DNA of 64,000 bases, taken from positions 342,209 to 406,208 of the forward strand of contig JAGYJF010000005.1 of NCBI GenBank assembly GCA_018402135.1, read 5' to 3'. This stretch comes from Flavobacteriaceae bacterium (GTDB lineage Bacteria; Bacteroidota; Bacteroidia; Flavobacteriales; Flavobacteriaceae). The notes below the pieces were generated by a model. That model saw nothing but the letters and a program-made list of their open reading frames with translations, was not told the DNA's origin and searched no databases. The position numbers and the translations under genes are program-made. Shown piece after piece: positions 26,234 to 35,893 of the stretch. Position 1 is the first letter of the stretch. Each line of letters starts with the position of its first letter.

Positions 26234-28711
26234 TTAAAGGGTAAATGAATTGTTGTTTACAAAAAATATAGCATTGATTAGAAATAGTTTGCCGTTCTCC
26301 CAAAAACTTCTAAACATAGGATTGTCAGATAGGTAAATTAAACTTCCGCTACCATAAGGTTGCTCACCAAATATCAAGGTTTGATTCAAGTTTTTGATAG
26401 CTTCCGAACCTGCAAAACCAGAAAATGGCTTCGTATCGCTATCAATATAAGCAACGTTATAGCCCGATTCCAAAAGCTTATAATTGGTATTTCCTAATTT
26501 GAGTGTGAAATATTGATTACCATAACCAAAGGCCAACGGATGTGTAGCATCTATTTTGGTTTTGAAAATAGCTCCTGTAATCATTTGGTTGCTATAGGCA
26601 CGTGCTTGATTGGCATAGGCTGTTAGGTTAGGCTTTTTTTCACTTTCTTCTTTGGTTTTGTATTGAAGACCAAAACTATCATCATTAGTAAAAGTTTGCA
26701 TTGCGCCATCTATAGCAACTACTTTTCCGCCTTTAGAAATCCATTCTTTCAGACTTTTTAAATGGTCTTCATTTAAAACATTACCGTAGTAACCGCTTGG
26801 CATAACAAGCACGTTAAAATCGCTCCAGTTGACATTTTGAAAGTGATTTGTATTAATGACCGTAACCGGAAAATTCAGCTGTTTTTCAAAAAAGTGCCAG
26901 AGCTCTCCATAGCTTAAAGACGAAGTTCCATCACCACTTAACAAGGCAATCTTTGGTTGATTTATAAGTTTGATATCGGGTGAACCAATATCGGGGGTGA
27001 CATCCGAAAAGCCAGTCGAAATTGGACTTAGTTGTCTTCGGTATTCTTGGGCAATGCTATCTAATTTATTTAGGAAGTTCTTGTGTTTTTGGTTATCGCC
27101 TTTGGTGATTATCAAACTTCCAGGTTGATAGGTTATACCTTTTTGAATCAATGGTTTTTCATTAAATCGCACTCGAATATCTGCATTTAGTACGGCTGAT
27201 AAAAATTTGGCATCCTCCAAATCGTTCCATTTATTGATGTAACCGTAGGAATCCTTTAAAGGTTCGATGAAAAGCCTTTCAAGTACTTCAAAATGCTCAA
27301 TTTCTTGAGTGCTAGCAATTGCTTCCAAACCATGCGCGTAAGGAATACTCCACGCTGTAATATCGTAGGTAAGCGAATCGGAAAGTTTTGCATTCGGTTC
27401 AAAAAGCACTTTTACCATGTTGCCTTTTGGCTGGTTAGTGCTCACTACTAAATCGTTAGCACTGGTGTTGATGCTTCCTTGGGTTGCTGTAGAATACTTA
27501 TACCCCGTAACTTTTGTATTTTTAGGACTTCCGAATTTTATATCGTGTTGTAGCAACAAATTTTTTAGTCGATTTATTTTGTCTTTGCTACCTTGAAGTA
27601 CATAACTTTTATATTTAAAATTGTCACTTTTGAAAAACTTGGCAAATTCCTCATTGAGTTTTTCAGCATTTTTGTAAGCCATTTCAACTGTTGAAAGCCC
27701 AGAAATGGTGTGGTGCATCAATCGGTCGGTTAGGGTGAGTTCAACACCTTCATCGTTTAAAATTCCCAATCCAGCCATTCCATGTCCAGCTTGCTCATAA
27801 GTCATACCAATCGCGCCCATATATGTAGGATAGGTATCACCGTAACTCGGGTAAAACAAATCAAAACTTTCACGCGTAAAATATAACCACCCGTTATCGT
27901 CAAAATATTTAGCATTGTTTTTACCTATTTCAATTTGAAAATCACGCTGCCAATCGGTTATAATTTCGTGAAATGGTTCGGCCGCTGGTGCAAAATAATA
28001 AGGTTCGTTAATGCCTTGCTCATGAAAGTCAACATGAATATGCGGCATCCACTTGTTGTAAACAGCCAAACGGGTTTGAGTTTCTATTTGTGTAGCCCAA
28101 GCCCAATCTCTATTCAAATCAAATAAATAATGATTCGGTCTGCCACCTGGCCAAGGTTCTATGTGCTCGGAAGCGTGGCGACTTGTATTATAGGGCTTAC
28201 TGGCGGTTTCGTTATACCAATTCACATAACGGTCTCGGCCATCTGGATTTATACATGGGTCAACAATCACAACGGTATTTTTAAGCCATTCTTGTTTCTC
28301 AGTGAGCAATTTATAAATGGTGAGCATACTTGCTTCTGTGCTGGAAGCTTCGTTACCGTGAACGTTATAGCTTAGCCAAACGATGGCAGGATTATTTTTG
28401 GTTTTGTCTCCATCTGCTATTCCAATATTCGCTAGGTTGTTGTTTCTAATAGACTCTATGTTTTTTATATTTTCTTCAGAAGAAACATATACAAGCATCA
28501 AATCTCTGCGTTCGTTCGTCTTGCCATAGTATTCTAATTTTACTTGGTTTTTGCTGGAAGTTGCAACATGCTCTAAATAATCTTGGACCTCGTGATGCCT
28601 TGTGAATTCTGAACCAAGTTCGTAACCTAAAAATTGCGATGGCGACTTTAATTGCGCCTTAATAGGAAGAGTACCTAAAGCGATAATCACGAATAAAGAA
28701 AGTAATCTCAT
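26234..28711 (-). CDS. M14-family zinc carboxypeptidase, exported
   Basis: An 825-residue exported carboxypeptidase. Zinc ligands H118 and E121 lie in YNVHGNEASST, the third H230 in HVDFHEQG, and the catalytic E306 in GMTYEQAGHG. After the peptidase domain (about 20-360) a C-terminal domain of about residues 590-720 resembles class I glutamine-amidotransferase-like folds (IALLSGDGTSSLSYGELW, VLVMPSGYYG), as seen in other long Bacteroidetes M14 proteins. The start is the ATG at 28711 (MRLLSLFVIIALG, a good signal peptide) rather than one 16 codons upstream. Expected at the cell surface or periplasm, cotranscribed with the M16 peptidase. Confidence 0.92.
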   Translation of the reverse strand: MRLLSLFVIIALGTLPIKAQLKSPSQFLGYELGSEFTRHHEVQDYLEHVATSSKNQVKLEYYGKTNERRDLMLVYVSSEENIKNIESIRNNNLANIGIADGDKTKNNPAIVWLSYNVHGNEASSTEASMLTIYKLLTEKQEWLKNTVVIVDPCINPDGRDRYVNWYNETASKPYNTSRHASEHIEPWPGGRPNHYLFDLNRDWAWATQIETQTRLAVYNKWMPHIHVDFHEQGINEPYYFAPAAEPFHEIITDWQRDFQIEIGKNNAKYFDDNGWLYFTRESFDLFYPSYGDTYPTYMGAIGMTYEQAGHGMAGLGILNDEGVELTLTDRLMHHTISGLSTVEMAYKNAEKLNEEFAKFFKSDNFKYKSYVLQGSKDKINRLKNLLLQHDIKFGSPKNTKVTGYKYSTATQGSINTSANDLVVSTNQPKGNMVKVLFEPNAKLSDSLTYDITAWSIPYAHGLEAIASTQEIEHFEVLERLFIEPLKDSYGYINKWNDLEDAKFLSAVLNADIRVRFNEKPLIQKGITYQPGSLIITKGDNQKHKNFLNKLDSIAQEYRRQLSPISTGFSDVTPDIGSPDIKLINQPKIALLSGDGTSSLSYGELWHFFEKQLNFPVTVINTNHFQNVNWSDFNVLVMPSGYYGNVLNEDHLKSLKEWISKGGKVVAIDGAMQTFTNDDSFGLQYKTKEESEKKPNLTAYANQARAYSNQMITGAIFKTKIDATHPLAFGYGNQYFTLKLGNTNYKLLESGYNVAYIDSDTKPFSGFAGSEAIKNLNQTLIFGEQPYGSGSLIYLSDNPMFRSFWENGKLFLINAIFFVNNNSFTL

Positions 28712-28831
28712 TAAGAAAATATTTAAATAATAAATGTAAAAGTAAGTATATAAAGCCAAATATGAATTAACTTATATTTAGGAGATAGAATCATATTCTA
28801 CTGTATATTTACCCATATTTTCAATTTTGTT

Positions 28832-30427
28832 ATGCCATTCGACTGTATTTCTTATAGTGAGACCAACTATTTCTCTAAATTTATTTGTGATTATTTAGAT
28901 CAAAAACCAGAGTTAAAAGCCTTATATAATAGGTTTCCAAAGGTTGAGAATTTTAAGGCTCAAATTAAAGAAAAGTCAAAAACCTACCATCACGAAGGAC
29001 GACAAGTTCTTATTAAAGTTTTAAAACAACAATATTCAAAATTGCACATCTCTGAAGCAACTTTAAATCATATTGAAAGTTTAAACTCAAAACACACATT
29101 TACCATAACCACTGGACATCAGTTAAATTTATTCACGGGCCCTTTATATTTTCTATACAAGATAGTTTCTACCTTAAATTTAACAAAAGAGCTAAAATTA
29201 GCTTATCCTGATTATAATTTTGTACCCATATATTGGATGGCTTCAGAGGATCATGATTTTAAAGAAATCAATTATTTCAATTTTAAAGGCAAAAAAATTC
29301 AATGGAATTCTGCCCAGACTGGGGCTGTAGGCCATTTTAATACTGTTGGCTTAGATTCTGTTTTTGAGGTAATTTCGGCGGAATTTGGTTCAGGTAAAAA
29401 TGCCGAACAATTAAAAACATGGTTTAAAAATGCCTATTTAAATCACGATAATTTAGCTGACGCAACGCGCTATTTGGCGAATGAATTATTTAAGGATGAA
29501 GGTTTGGTAATTTTAGATTCAGACCATAAAGAGTTGAAGCGCTTATTAATTCCCAATATAAAAAAGGAACTTCTTGACCAATCGGCTTTTGAATTTGTTT
29601 TAGAGACCAATAAAACGCTTGAAGATTTAGGCTTGACCATTCAAGTAAATCCTAGAAAAATCAATTTATTCTACATGAAAGATGGTTTGCGTGAGCGCAT
29701 TATTGAATTGAATGGTGTCTATTCGGTCATTGATACAAACATCAGTTGGAAACAAGATGAGCTTCTTGAACATTTAGAAGAATATCCAGAGCGGTTTTCA
29801 CCCAATGTAATTATGCGACCTCTTTATCAGGAGGTTATTTTACCAAATCTTTGTTATATTGGTGGAGCCGGAGAAATGATTTACTGGTTGCAATTAAAGT
29901 CTAATTTTGAAGCACAAGAGGTTACCTTCCCAATGTTACTATTGCGTAACTCGGCCTTGGTAAAAACGGATAAACAAGCAAGAAAACTTGAAAAATTGCT
30001 AATTTCAAATCGTGACCTATTTTTAGATCGTACAACTTTTATCAATAAACGCGTACGTAAAATTTCAAATATTGATATTGATTTTTCAGAGCAGGTTAAA
30101 CATTTAGTAAAGCAATTTCAAGATTTTTATAACTTAGCTGAACAGACCGATAAATCTTTTTTAGGGGCAGTCAAAGCGCAAGAGGTGAAACAAATTAAAG
30201 GTTTAAAATACCTTGAAAAACGCTTACTAAAAGCACAGAAAAAAAAATTAGCAGATCAAATAGAACGCGCAACAGATTTGCAAGAACAATTATTTCCAGG
30301 TGAGAGTTTACAAGAGCGCAATACCAATTTCTCAGAGTTCTATTTGGAGTATGGCGAGGATTTAATTCCTAAATTAATGAAATGTTTGAAGCCATTAAAG
30401 CTTGATTTTACCATTATTACTTATTAG
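28832..30427 (+). CDS. bshC: Bacillithiol biosynthesis cysteine-adding enzyme BshC
   Basis: Adds cysteine to glucosaminyl-malate, the last step of bacillithiol synthesis. The 531-residue length fits. Characteristic stretches are TITTGHQLNLFTGPLYFLYKI near residue 90, IYWMASEDHDFKEINY (HIGH-like nucleotidyltransferase fold with EDHD), ALVKTDKQ, and the C-terminal coiled coil rich in K/Q/L (EKRLLKAQKKKLADQIERA). BshA and BshB are not in the window. Single gene on the plus strand, divergent from the M14 operon. Confidence 0.95.
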   Translation: MPFDCISYSETNYFSKFICDYLDQKPELKALYNRFPKVENFKAQIKEKSKTYHHEGRQVLIKVLKQQYSKLHISEATLNHIESLNSKHTFTITTGHQLNLFTGPLYFLYKIVSTLNLTKELKLAYPDYNFVPIYWMASEDHDFKEINYFNFKGKKIQWNSAQTGAVGHFNTVGLDSVFEVISAEFGSGKNAEQLKTWFKNAYLNHDNLADATRYLANELFKDEGLVILDSDHKELKRLLIPNIKKELLDQSAFEFVLETNKTLEDLGLTIQVNPRKINLFYMKDGLRERIIELNGVYSVIDTNISWKQDELLEHLEEYPERFSPNVIMRPLYQEVILPNLCYIGGAGEMIYWLQLKSNFEAQEVTFPMLLLRNSALVKTDKQARKLEKLLISNRDLFLDRTTFINKRVRKISNIDIDFSEQVKHLVKQFQDFYNLAEQTDKSFLGAVKAQEVKQIKGLKYLEKRLLKAQKKKLADQIERATDLQEQLFPGESLQERNTNFSEFYLEYGEDLIPKLMKCLKPLKLDFTIITY

Positions 30428-30484
30428 TAAAAACATTTTGAGGTAATTATATTAATCAAACCTTTCTGAAAGGTTATTCCAAAT

Positions 30485-31807
30485 TTATAATTCTATAACA
30501 AGTTCTTGCAACGACTCCTCAGTATTTAAATTCAATTTTTTACGTAATCGATACCGTGCCTTTTTTACCCCTTCAACAGAAATATTAAGAATATTAGCAA
30601 TCTCCTTGCTCGAGAGGTTCATTTTTAAAAGTGACATTAATCGCAGGTCGTTGTTACTTAGATCTGGGTAATAACGCATCACTTTAGAGTTAAAGTCTTT
30701 ATGGACGTCTTCGAAATAACTTCTAAATTGTTCCCAATTGCTGTCGTTATTAATGTCTAGGTTAATATTGTTTATTATTTTTTGATACTGTCTGGCATTT
30801 TTAGAATCAGTTTTTAATTCTTCTAGTTGAGATTTTAAATCAAGTAATACTTCATTTTTGTGAGCTAAATGCAATGCATGTGTGGTAAGCTCTTTTTCCT
30901 TAAACCCTAAATCTTTATCTAGTTTTTCACGCTCTACTTTATTCCGTTTCATTTTTTGACGTAATCCATAAATAATAGTAATGGCAAGAGCTGTTGCGCC
31001 AATTAACGAAATAATTAGGAACAGTTTTTCGGTTTCTGCCTTTTGTTTGCGTTCCTCCAGAAGTTTTATTTCATTTTGTTTGATGATGAGTTCTTTTTCT
31101 TTTTTTTCGGTTTGATATTGAACTTCAAGTTCATTCATGCGCTCAATATTTTCTTTATTTAAAATTTCTTCGTGAAGTTTATGATATTCTATATGATATT
31201 CATAGGCTTTCTTAAATCTTCCCAAGCCAGCGTAAGCCTTAGAAATTTCTAATAGATCGCCAATCATTTTTTTACGTGTACCGGTTGTCTCTGCAATTTG
31301 TAGGGCGTCTTCCATATATTGAAGTGCTTTTCTGTAGTTACCTTTCTTATTATATAACTCACCAAGGTGTCTCAACGTAAGCCCAATAAGTGAAGTTTCT
31401 CCATATTGTACGCTAATGTCAAGAGATTTATTATAATAATATTCGGCTAAGTCTAAACTATCTTGCTGAGCATAGCCCCAACCCAAATTGTCATAAATAC
31501 CTGCTAAATCATTGTTGTAATTTTGTTCAATATAATAAGGTTCAACTTCAAGAAACAAAGATTTCGATTTTTCGAATTGAAATTGGTTTTGTAAGTTAAT
31601 GGCCATGTTAACCTTAATACTGGCTAGAGCATCTATATCTTTTAATTCTTCATAAATAACTTTGGCTTTGTTGTAATATTCATTAGAAATCTCATAATTT
31701 TCGATGTCACCATGAATATTGCCAATATTCCAATAACTTGCCGCTATACTTTCTTCAGTATCGCCTATTTTTTCTTTTAGTTTTAAACTATTTAAATGTA
31801 CTTCCAA
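30485..31807 (-). pseudogene. TPR / coiled-coil / LuxR-like HTH regulator, probably 5'-truncated
   Basis: An open frame of 440 codons beginning only with TTG (31807); an in-frame stop (TGA) lies a few codons upstream and no ATG is available. It contains about five TPR units (residues 1-220), a coiled coil (about 220-260), one membrane segment (LIISLIGATALAITIIYGL), a second coiled coil and a C-terminal LuxR-like helix-turn-helix (SNNDLRLMSLLKMNLSSKEIANILNISVEGVKKARYRLRKKL; shown in part). Related flavobacterial regulators begin with a signal peptide and further TPRs. The first visible residues (EVHLNSLKLKEKIGD) look like the second helix of a TPR, so the N-terminus appears lost. It may still be expressed, but membrane topology without the signal would differ. 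Confidence 0.6.
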
Positions 31808-31932
31808 ACGGGTAAAGCTTACAATTCAGTTTCTAAATTTCATTGCTGTGCACAACCACTTCATTTGAAATTTACAATTTTAGAAATATAGAAAAATCGT
31901 TAAGTTTAAAATGGCAATTAAAAATGTATTGC

Positions 31933-31940
31933 TATTTTTG
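31933..31940 (+). promoter_or_regulatory. -7 promoter box abutting guaA start
   Basis: TATTTTTG fits TAnnTTTG and ends three bases before the guaA ATG at 31944, so transcription would begin at or next to the start codon. No -33 TTG at the standard distance. Confidence 0.5.
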
Positions 31941-31943
31941 CAC

Positions 31944-33479
31944 ATGCAACACAACAAGGTACTAATCTTAGATTTCGGTTCGCAATACACACAGCTTATT
32001 GCCCGTAGAGTTAGAGAACTCAACATTTATTGCGAAATCCATCCATTTAATAAAATCCCTAAAGAACTTCATAGTTATCAAGCAGTTATTTTATCAGGCA
32101 GCCCAGTTTCTGTCCGATCTAATCAAGCCATTCATTCAGATTTATCCCTGATTAGAGGTATAAAACCGTTATTGGCCGTTTGTTATGGTGCACAGTACTT
32201 GGCGCATTTTTCTGGTGGCGAAGTGGCTGAATCTAGCACGCGCGAATACGGCCGGGCAAATCTTTCGTTTATTAAAAAAGACGAAGTTTTTTTTGAAAAT
32301 ATTCATCAAGGAAGCCAGGTTTGGATGAGCCACTCCGATACTATAAAATATCTGCCTACCAACGGGACTCTATTGGCAAGCACTACAGATGTGGAAAATG
32401 CAGCGTTTAAAATTGAAGGTGAAGATACTTTTGCTATTCAATTTCACCCTGAAGTGTATCATTCAACAGACGGCAGACAATTATTGCAAAATTTTTTAGT
32501 TAAAATAGCAAAGGTCAAACAGGATTGGACACCACAATCCTTCGTTGAAGAAACCGTTAAAGCTTTAAAAAATAAAATTGGGAACGATAAAGTTGTTCTT
32601 GGTTTGTCGGGAGGTGTAGATTCTTCAGTAGCAGGAATGTTGTTAAATCAGGCCATTGGTAAAAACCTCTATTGTATTTTCGTAAATAATGGTTTGCTGC
32701 GTAAAAATGAGTTTGAAGATGTATTGCATCAATACGAAGGTATGGGGCTAAACGTAAAAGGTGTTGATGCTTCGGCACGTTTTTTGGATGCACTAGAAGG
32801 CGAGAGCGATCCAGAAACCAAACGGAAAATAATTGGTAGAGTCTTTATTGAAGTGTTTGATGATGAAGCACACCGCATCGAAGATGTAAAATGGTTGGCG
32901 CAAGGTACTATTTATCCCGATGTTATTGAAAGTGTTTCAGCAACTGGTGGACCAAGTGCCACGATTAAAAGTCATCATAATGTAGGTGGCTTACCAGATT
33001 TTATGAAATTGAAAGTAGTTGAGCCATTGAAAGCTTTGTTTAAAGATGAAGTGCGACGTGTTGGTGCCTCTATGAATATGGATCCGTTGCTGTTAGGCAG
33101 ACACCCGTTTCCAGGTCCAGGTTTGGCAATTCGAATTTTAGGAGATCTAACTCGCGAAAAGGTTCGTATATTACAAGAGGTTGATGCTATTTTTATCAAT
33201 AATTTAAAATCGTGGAATTTGTACGATAAAGTTTGGCAAGCTGGAGCTATTTTGTTGCCGGTGAATAGTGTAGGAGTAATGGGCGATGAACGTACTTACG
33301 AGAAGTGCGTAGCCTTAAGAGCTGTAGAAAGCACAGACGGAATGACGGCCGATTGGGTTAATTTACCGTATGAGTTTTTGCAGAAAACCTCAAACGAAAT
33401 TATAAATAAAGTGAAGGGCGTTAATAGAGTTGTATACGATATTAGCTCAAAACCACCAGCCACCATTGAATGGGAATAA
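31944..33479 (+). CDS. guaA: GMP synthase (glutamine-hydrolysing)
   Basis: Converts XMP to GMP with glutamine and ATP. The 511-residue protein has a class I glutamine amidotransferase domain with triad C80 (AVCYGAQ), H168 and E170 (IQFHPEVYH), an ATP pyrophosphatase domain with P-loop SGGVDSS (222-228), and the C-terminal dimerisation domain ending in KPPATIEWE, as in the family. The ATG at 31944 ([17 protein letters not shown]) is preferred; a start 11 codons upstream would add a non-conserved extension running through the promoter box. Confidence 0.97.
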   Translation: MQHNKVLILDFGSQYTQLIARRVRELNIYCEIHPFNKIPKELHSYQAVILSGSPVSVRSNQAIHSDLSLIRGIKPLLAVCYGAQYLAHFSGGEVAESSTREYGRANLSFIKKDEVFFENIHQGSQVWMSHSDTIKYLPTNGTLLASTTDVENAAFKIEGEDTFAIQFHPEVYHSTDGRQLLQNFLVKIAKVKQDWTPQSFVEETVKALKNKIGNDKVVLGLSGGVDSSVAGMLLNQAIGKNLYCIFVNNGLLRKNEFEDVLHQYEGMGLNVKGVDASARFLDALEGESDPETKRKIIGRVFIEVFDDEAHRIEDVKWLAQGTIYPDVIESVSATGGPSATIKSHHNVGGLPDFMKLKVVEPLKALFKDEVRRVGASMNMDPLLLGRHPFPGPGLAIRILGDLTREKVRILQEVDAIFINNLKSWNLYDKVWQAGAILLPVNSVGVMGDERTYEKCVALRAVESTDGMTADWVNLPYEFLQKTSNEIINKVKGVNRVVYDISSKPPATIEWE

Positions 33480-33480
33480 C

Positions 33481-33498
33481 TTCTTGCGAAAGCAGGAA
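33481..33498. repeat. Palindromic intergenic repeat (TTCYTGC-GAAA-GCAGGAA)
   Basis: TTCTTGC and GCAGGAA form a 7-base stem (one G-T pair) around a GAAA tetraloop just after the guaA stop. I recall the palindrome CCTGCGAAAGCAGG as a frequent dispersed intergenic element in flavobacterial genomes; this looks like one slightly degenerate copy. Confidence 0.5.
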
Positions 33499-33525
33499 TC
33501 TCATGGTTGAGATTACAATTTTTAT
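33497..33525 (+). terminator. Possible terminator after guaA
   Basis: AATCTC pairs with GAGATT around a six-base loop and is followed by an AT-rich run containing TTTTT. The stem is weak. Confidence 0.4.
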
Positions 33526-33532
33526 AAAATTA

Positions 33533-33561
33533 GATTTCCTTTTTAAGGTTTTAAGGAAATC
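33533..33561. other. Hairpin ahead of the LysM protein gene
   Basis: GATTTCCTT (33533-33541) pairs with AAGGAAATC (33553-33561). It lies 17 bases before the next start codon. Without a proper T-run it may be a leader structure rather than a terminator. Confidence 0.4.
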
Positions 33562-33578
33562 CAAAAATAAATTTTTGA

Positions 33579-35492
33579 ATGAAAAATTTTTTAATCATAT
33601 TAAGTTTTGCTCTTGCGTTTTGCAACATGGCACTGGCGCAAGAATTTAAAACACACAAAGTTCAAAAAGGTGAAACCGTTGAATCGATTGCTAAGCAATA
33701 TTTTGTAACGCCATTTGATGTTTTGGCACTAAATCCGGATGCCAAATCTGGGTTTACCAACGATATGGTTTTGATAATTCCCAATTCAAAAGTTAAAAAT
33801 CCCTCCGATTTAAATGACAAACAGCTTATTGGTTTCGATTCTCATAAAGTTAAAAGAAAGGAAACACTTTACAGCATTTCTAAAAAATATGCCATCAGCA
33901 TAGACGACATAAAAAAGCAAAATACGTTCTTATATTCTCAAAATTTAAAGCGCGGTGATAATCTCAAAATCCCAAAATTTAAAACGGTTAAAACACATGA
34001 GACATTAAAAAATTCACTTCAAAAATATGTGGTTCAACCAAAGGATGGTAAATGGGGTATTGCTTATAAGTACGGAATTACTATTCCTGATCTGGAGTCT
34101 TTAAACCCAAATATGAACGAGGTGTTACAGCCTGGTGAAGAATTGATAGTTCCTAATATTGCCGATAATGAGGTGAAAGTTATAGAAGACGAACAATATA
34201 ATTATTATGAAGTATTACCTGCTGAGGGCTTTTACCGCTTAGAAAAAAAATTAGGTTTAAAGCAAACTGAACTTGAAGTACTCAATCCAAATTTAAAAGA
34301 ATTGGGACTACAACCCGGTATGATTTTAAAAGTCCCAAACAATATTGAAAACTCTTTCGATTTAGGCGAAATGGTGATTAAAACTACCAATCTCAGTAAG
34401 AAAATCAATAACCTGAGTAAGAAATCCATTGCTGTTATGCTGCCTTTTCGGTTGCATCGTGTCGATTTAGATTCTGTTGCCGAGGCCAAAGACTTAATGC
34501 GGAATGATAAATTACTTTCGATGTCCTTAGACTTTCACTCTGGTTTATTAATGGCATTAGATTCAGCAAAACAATTAGGAATTTCAACACATTTAAAAGT
34601 TTTTGATACAAGAAGTCAAATTTCTGAAGTAACCAAAATACTACAAGAAAATGATTTCAGTGTTTACGACGCAATCATTGGCCCAATTACACCAAGTAAT
34701 TTTGAAAGGGTTGCCAATACTTTAAGATCTCAAAAAGTTCCAGTGGTTGCACCCTTAACCCAACCAACAAAGTTATACGATAATGTATTTCAAACCTTAC
34801 CAGACAAGGATAGGATGAAACAATCGCTTATTAATTACATGAAAGAAGAAGAAAATGTAGAGCGCATTGTAATTATTTCAGACTCTAAAAATAGAGCGTT
34901 AAGCGACGAATTAAAGAGCAACTTTCCTACTGCAAGGCAATTGTACTCAAGAAAAAATAAAGATGGTAAAGATGGCAATTATTTACATTTAGCAGATTTT
35001 AATGATATTTTTAAACCTGGAAAAAATATTGTGTTTCTTGAAACCGATAGTGATGCCTTTGTAGCCAATATTTTAAGTTTGCTTAACGGACTCCAAACCG
35101 AAGGAACTCAAATTAAACTTGCTACTACAAACGTTACCAAAGCCTTTGAAGGTGAAAGTGCCTCAAGCTTGCACCTGTCTAACTTAAACTTTCATTACGC
35201 GAGTTTTAATGTTCCAATTAATGAAGCATCTTCTAACGGTTTTGTAAAGAAATATAAAGAGACATACGGCGTTGTGCCAAACAAATATGCCGTAAGAGGT
35301 TTTGATATTACCTTAGATGTATTATTGAGATTAGCTTCCAGTGATAATTTATACGAAGCTTCCAACGAAGTAATAGAGACTGCCTATTTAGAAAATAAAT
35401 TCAAATACAATAAGAAATTGTTCGGTGGTTATTACAACGATGCCGTTTATATAGTAAAATACGATAACCTAAATATAGTAGAAGCTAAATAA
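33579..35492 (+). CDS. LysM-repeat exported protein with periplasmic-binding-like domain
   Basis: A 637-residue exported protein (signal FALAFCNMALAQ). Four LysM modules are visible at about residues 23-69, 88-134, 149-193 and 208-253 (for example THKVQKGETVESIAKQYFV, SHKVKRKETLYSISKKYAI), the last two degenerate. Residues about 285-637 resemble a type 1 periplasmic-binding-protein fold (SIAVMLPFRL, GLLMALDSAKQLGI, DAIIGPITPSNFERVANTL, VPVVAPLTQP), similar to the LppC/LpoA-type domain. It probably binds peptidoglycan and another ligand or partner, so a cell-wall assembly role is possible. The OsmC gene starts in its stop codon (TAATG). Confidence 0.88.
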   Translation: MKNFLIILSFALAFCNMALAQEFKTHKVQKGETVESIAKQYFVTPFDVLALNPDAKSGFTNDMVLIIPNSKVKNPSDLNDKQLIGFDSHKVKRKETLYSISKKYAISIDDIKKQNTFLYSQNLKRGDNLKIPKFKTVKTHETLKNSLQKYVVQPKDGKWGIAYKYGITIPDLESLNPNMNEVLQPGEELIVPNIADNEVKVIEDEQYNYYEVLPAEGFYRLEKKLGLKQTELEVLNPNLKELGLQPGMILKVPNNIENSFDLGEMVIKTTNLSKKINNLSKKSIAVMLPFRLHRVDLDSVAEAKDLMRNDKLLSMSLDFHSGLLMALDSAKQLGISTHLKVFDTRSQISEVTKILQENDFSVYDAIIGPITPSNFERVANTLRSQKVPVVAPLTQPTKLYDNVFQTLPDKDRMKQSLINYMKEEENVERIVIISDSKNRALSDELKSNFPTARQLYSRKNKDGKDGNYLHLADFNDIFKPGKNIVFLETDSDAFVANILSLLNGLQTEGTQIKLATTNVTKAFEGESASSLHLSNLNFHYASFNVPINEASSNGFVKKYKETYGVVPNKYAVRGFDITLDVLLRLASSDNLYEASNEVIETAYLENKFKYNKKLFGGYYNDAVYIVKYDNLNIVEAK

Positions 35493-35893
35493 TGACCTCA
35501 AAAGTAACCTACTTAGGCAATTTGCGAACCGAAAACCTGCACTTACAATCAGGTAATACCTATATTACCGATGCGCCTTTAGACAATAACGGCAAGGGTG
35601 AAGCATTTTCGCCAACAGATACCGTTGCAACCGGTTTGGCAAATTGTATGCTTACAGTTATGGGTATAAAAGCAAATCAATTAAAGATTGATATGGATGG
35701 CACTACGGCTCAGGTTACTAAAATCATGTCGGCCGAGCCAAGACGAATTTCAAGAATCGAAATTATCTTTAACTTTCCCAATCCATTAGATTCTAAAAGT
35801 AGGAAGATTTTAGAACAGACCGCCAGAACTTGTCCAGTACATTTTAGTCTGCATCCAGATATTGAAAGAGAAATCATTTTCAATTGGAATTAA
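35492..35893 (+). CDS. OsmC-family peroxidase-like protein
   Basis: A 133-residue OsmC/Ohr-type thiol protein. The two conserved cysteines are C52 (TGLANCMLTVMGIKA) and C114 (ARTCPVHFSLHP), the pair used to reduce hydroperoxides. It belongs to the short OsmC branch without an N-terminal extension. The start codon overlaps the LysM gene stop by one base, and the DUF3820 gene overlaps its own 3' end by 10 bases, so three genes are coupled. Confidence 0.92.
   Translation: MTSKVTYLGNLRTENLHLQSGNTYITDAPLDNNGKGEAFSPTDTVATGLANCMLTVMGIKANQLKIDMDGTTAQVTKIMSAEPRRISRIEIIFNFPNPLDSKSRKILEQTARTCPVHFSLHPDIEREIIFNWN

Noticed and set aside
31911..31943. Start of guaA at an upstream ATG (31911)
   Set aside because: The extra 11 residues are hydrophobic and not part of the family, and they would be encoded by the -7 promoter box region.
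33233..33480. Possible frame change near the guaA 3' end
   Set aside because: The dimerisation domain and the normal C-terminus (PPATIEWE) are intact in a single frame.
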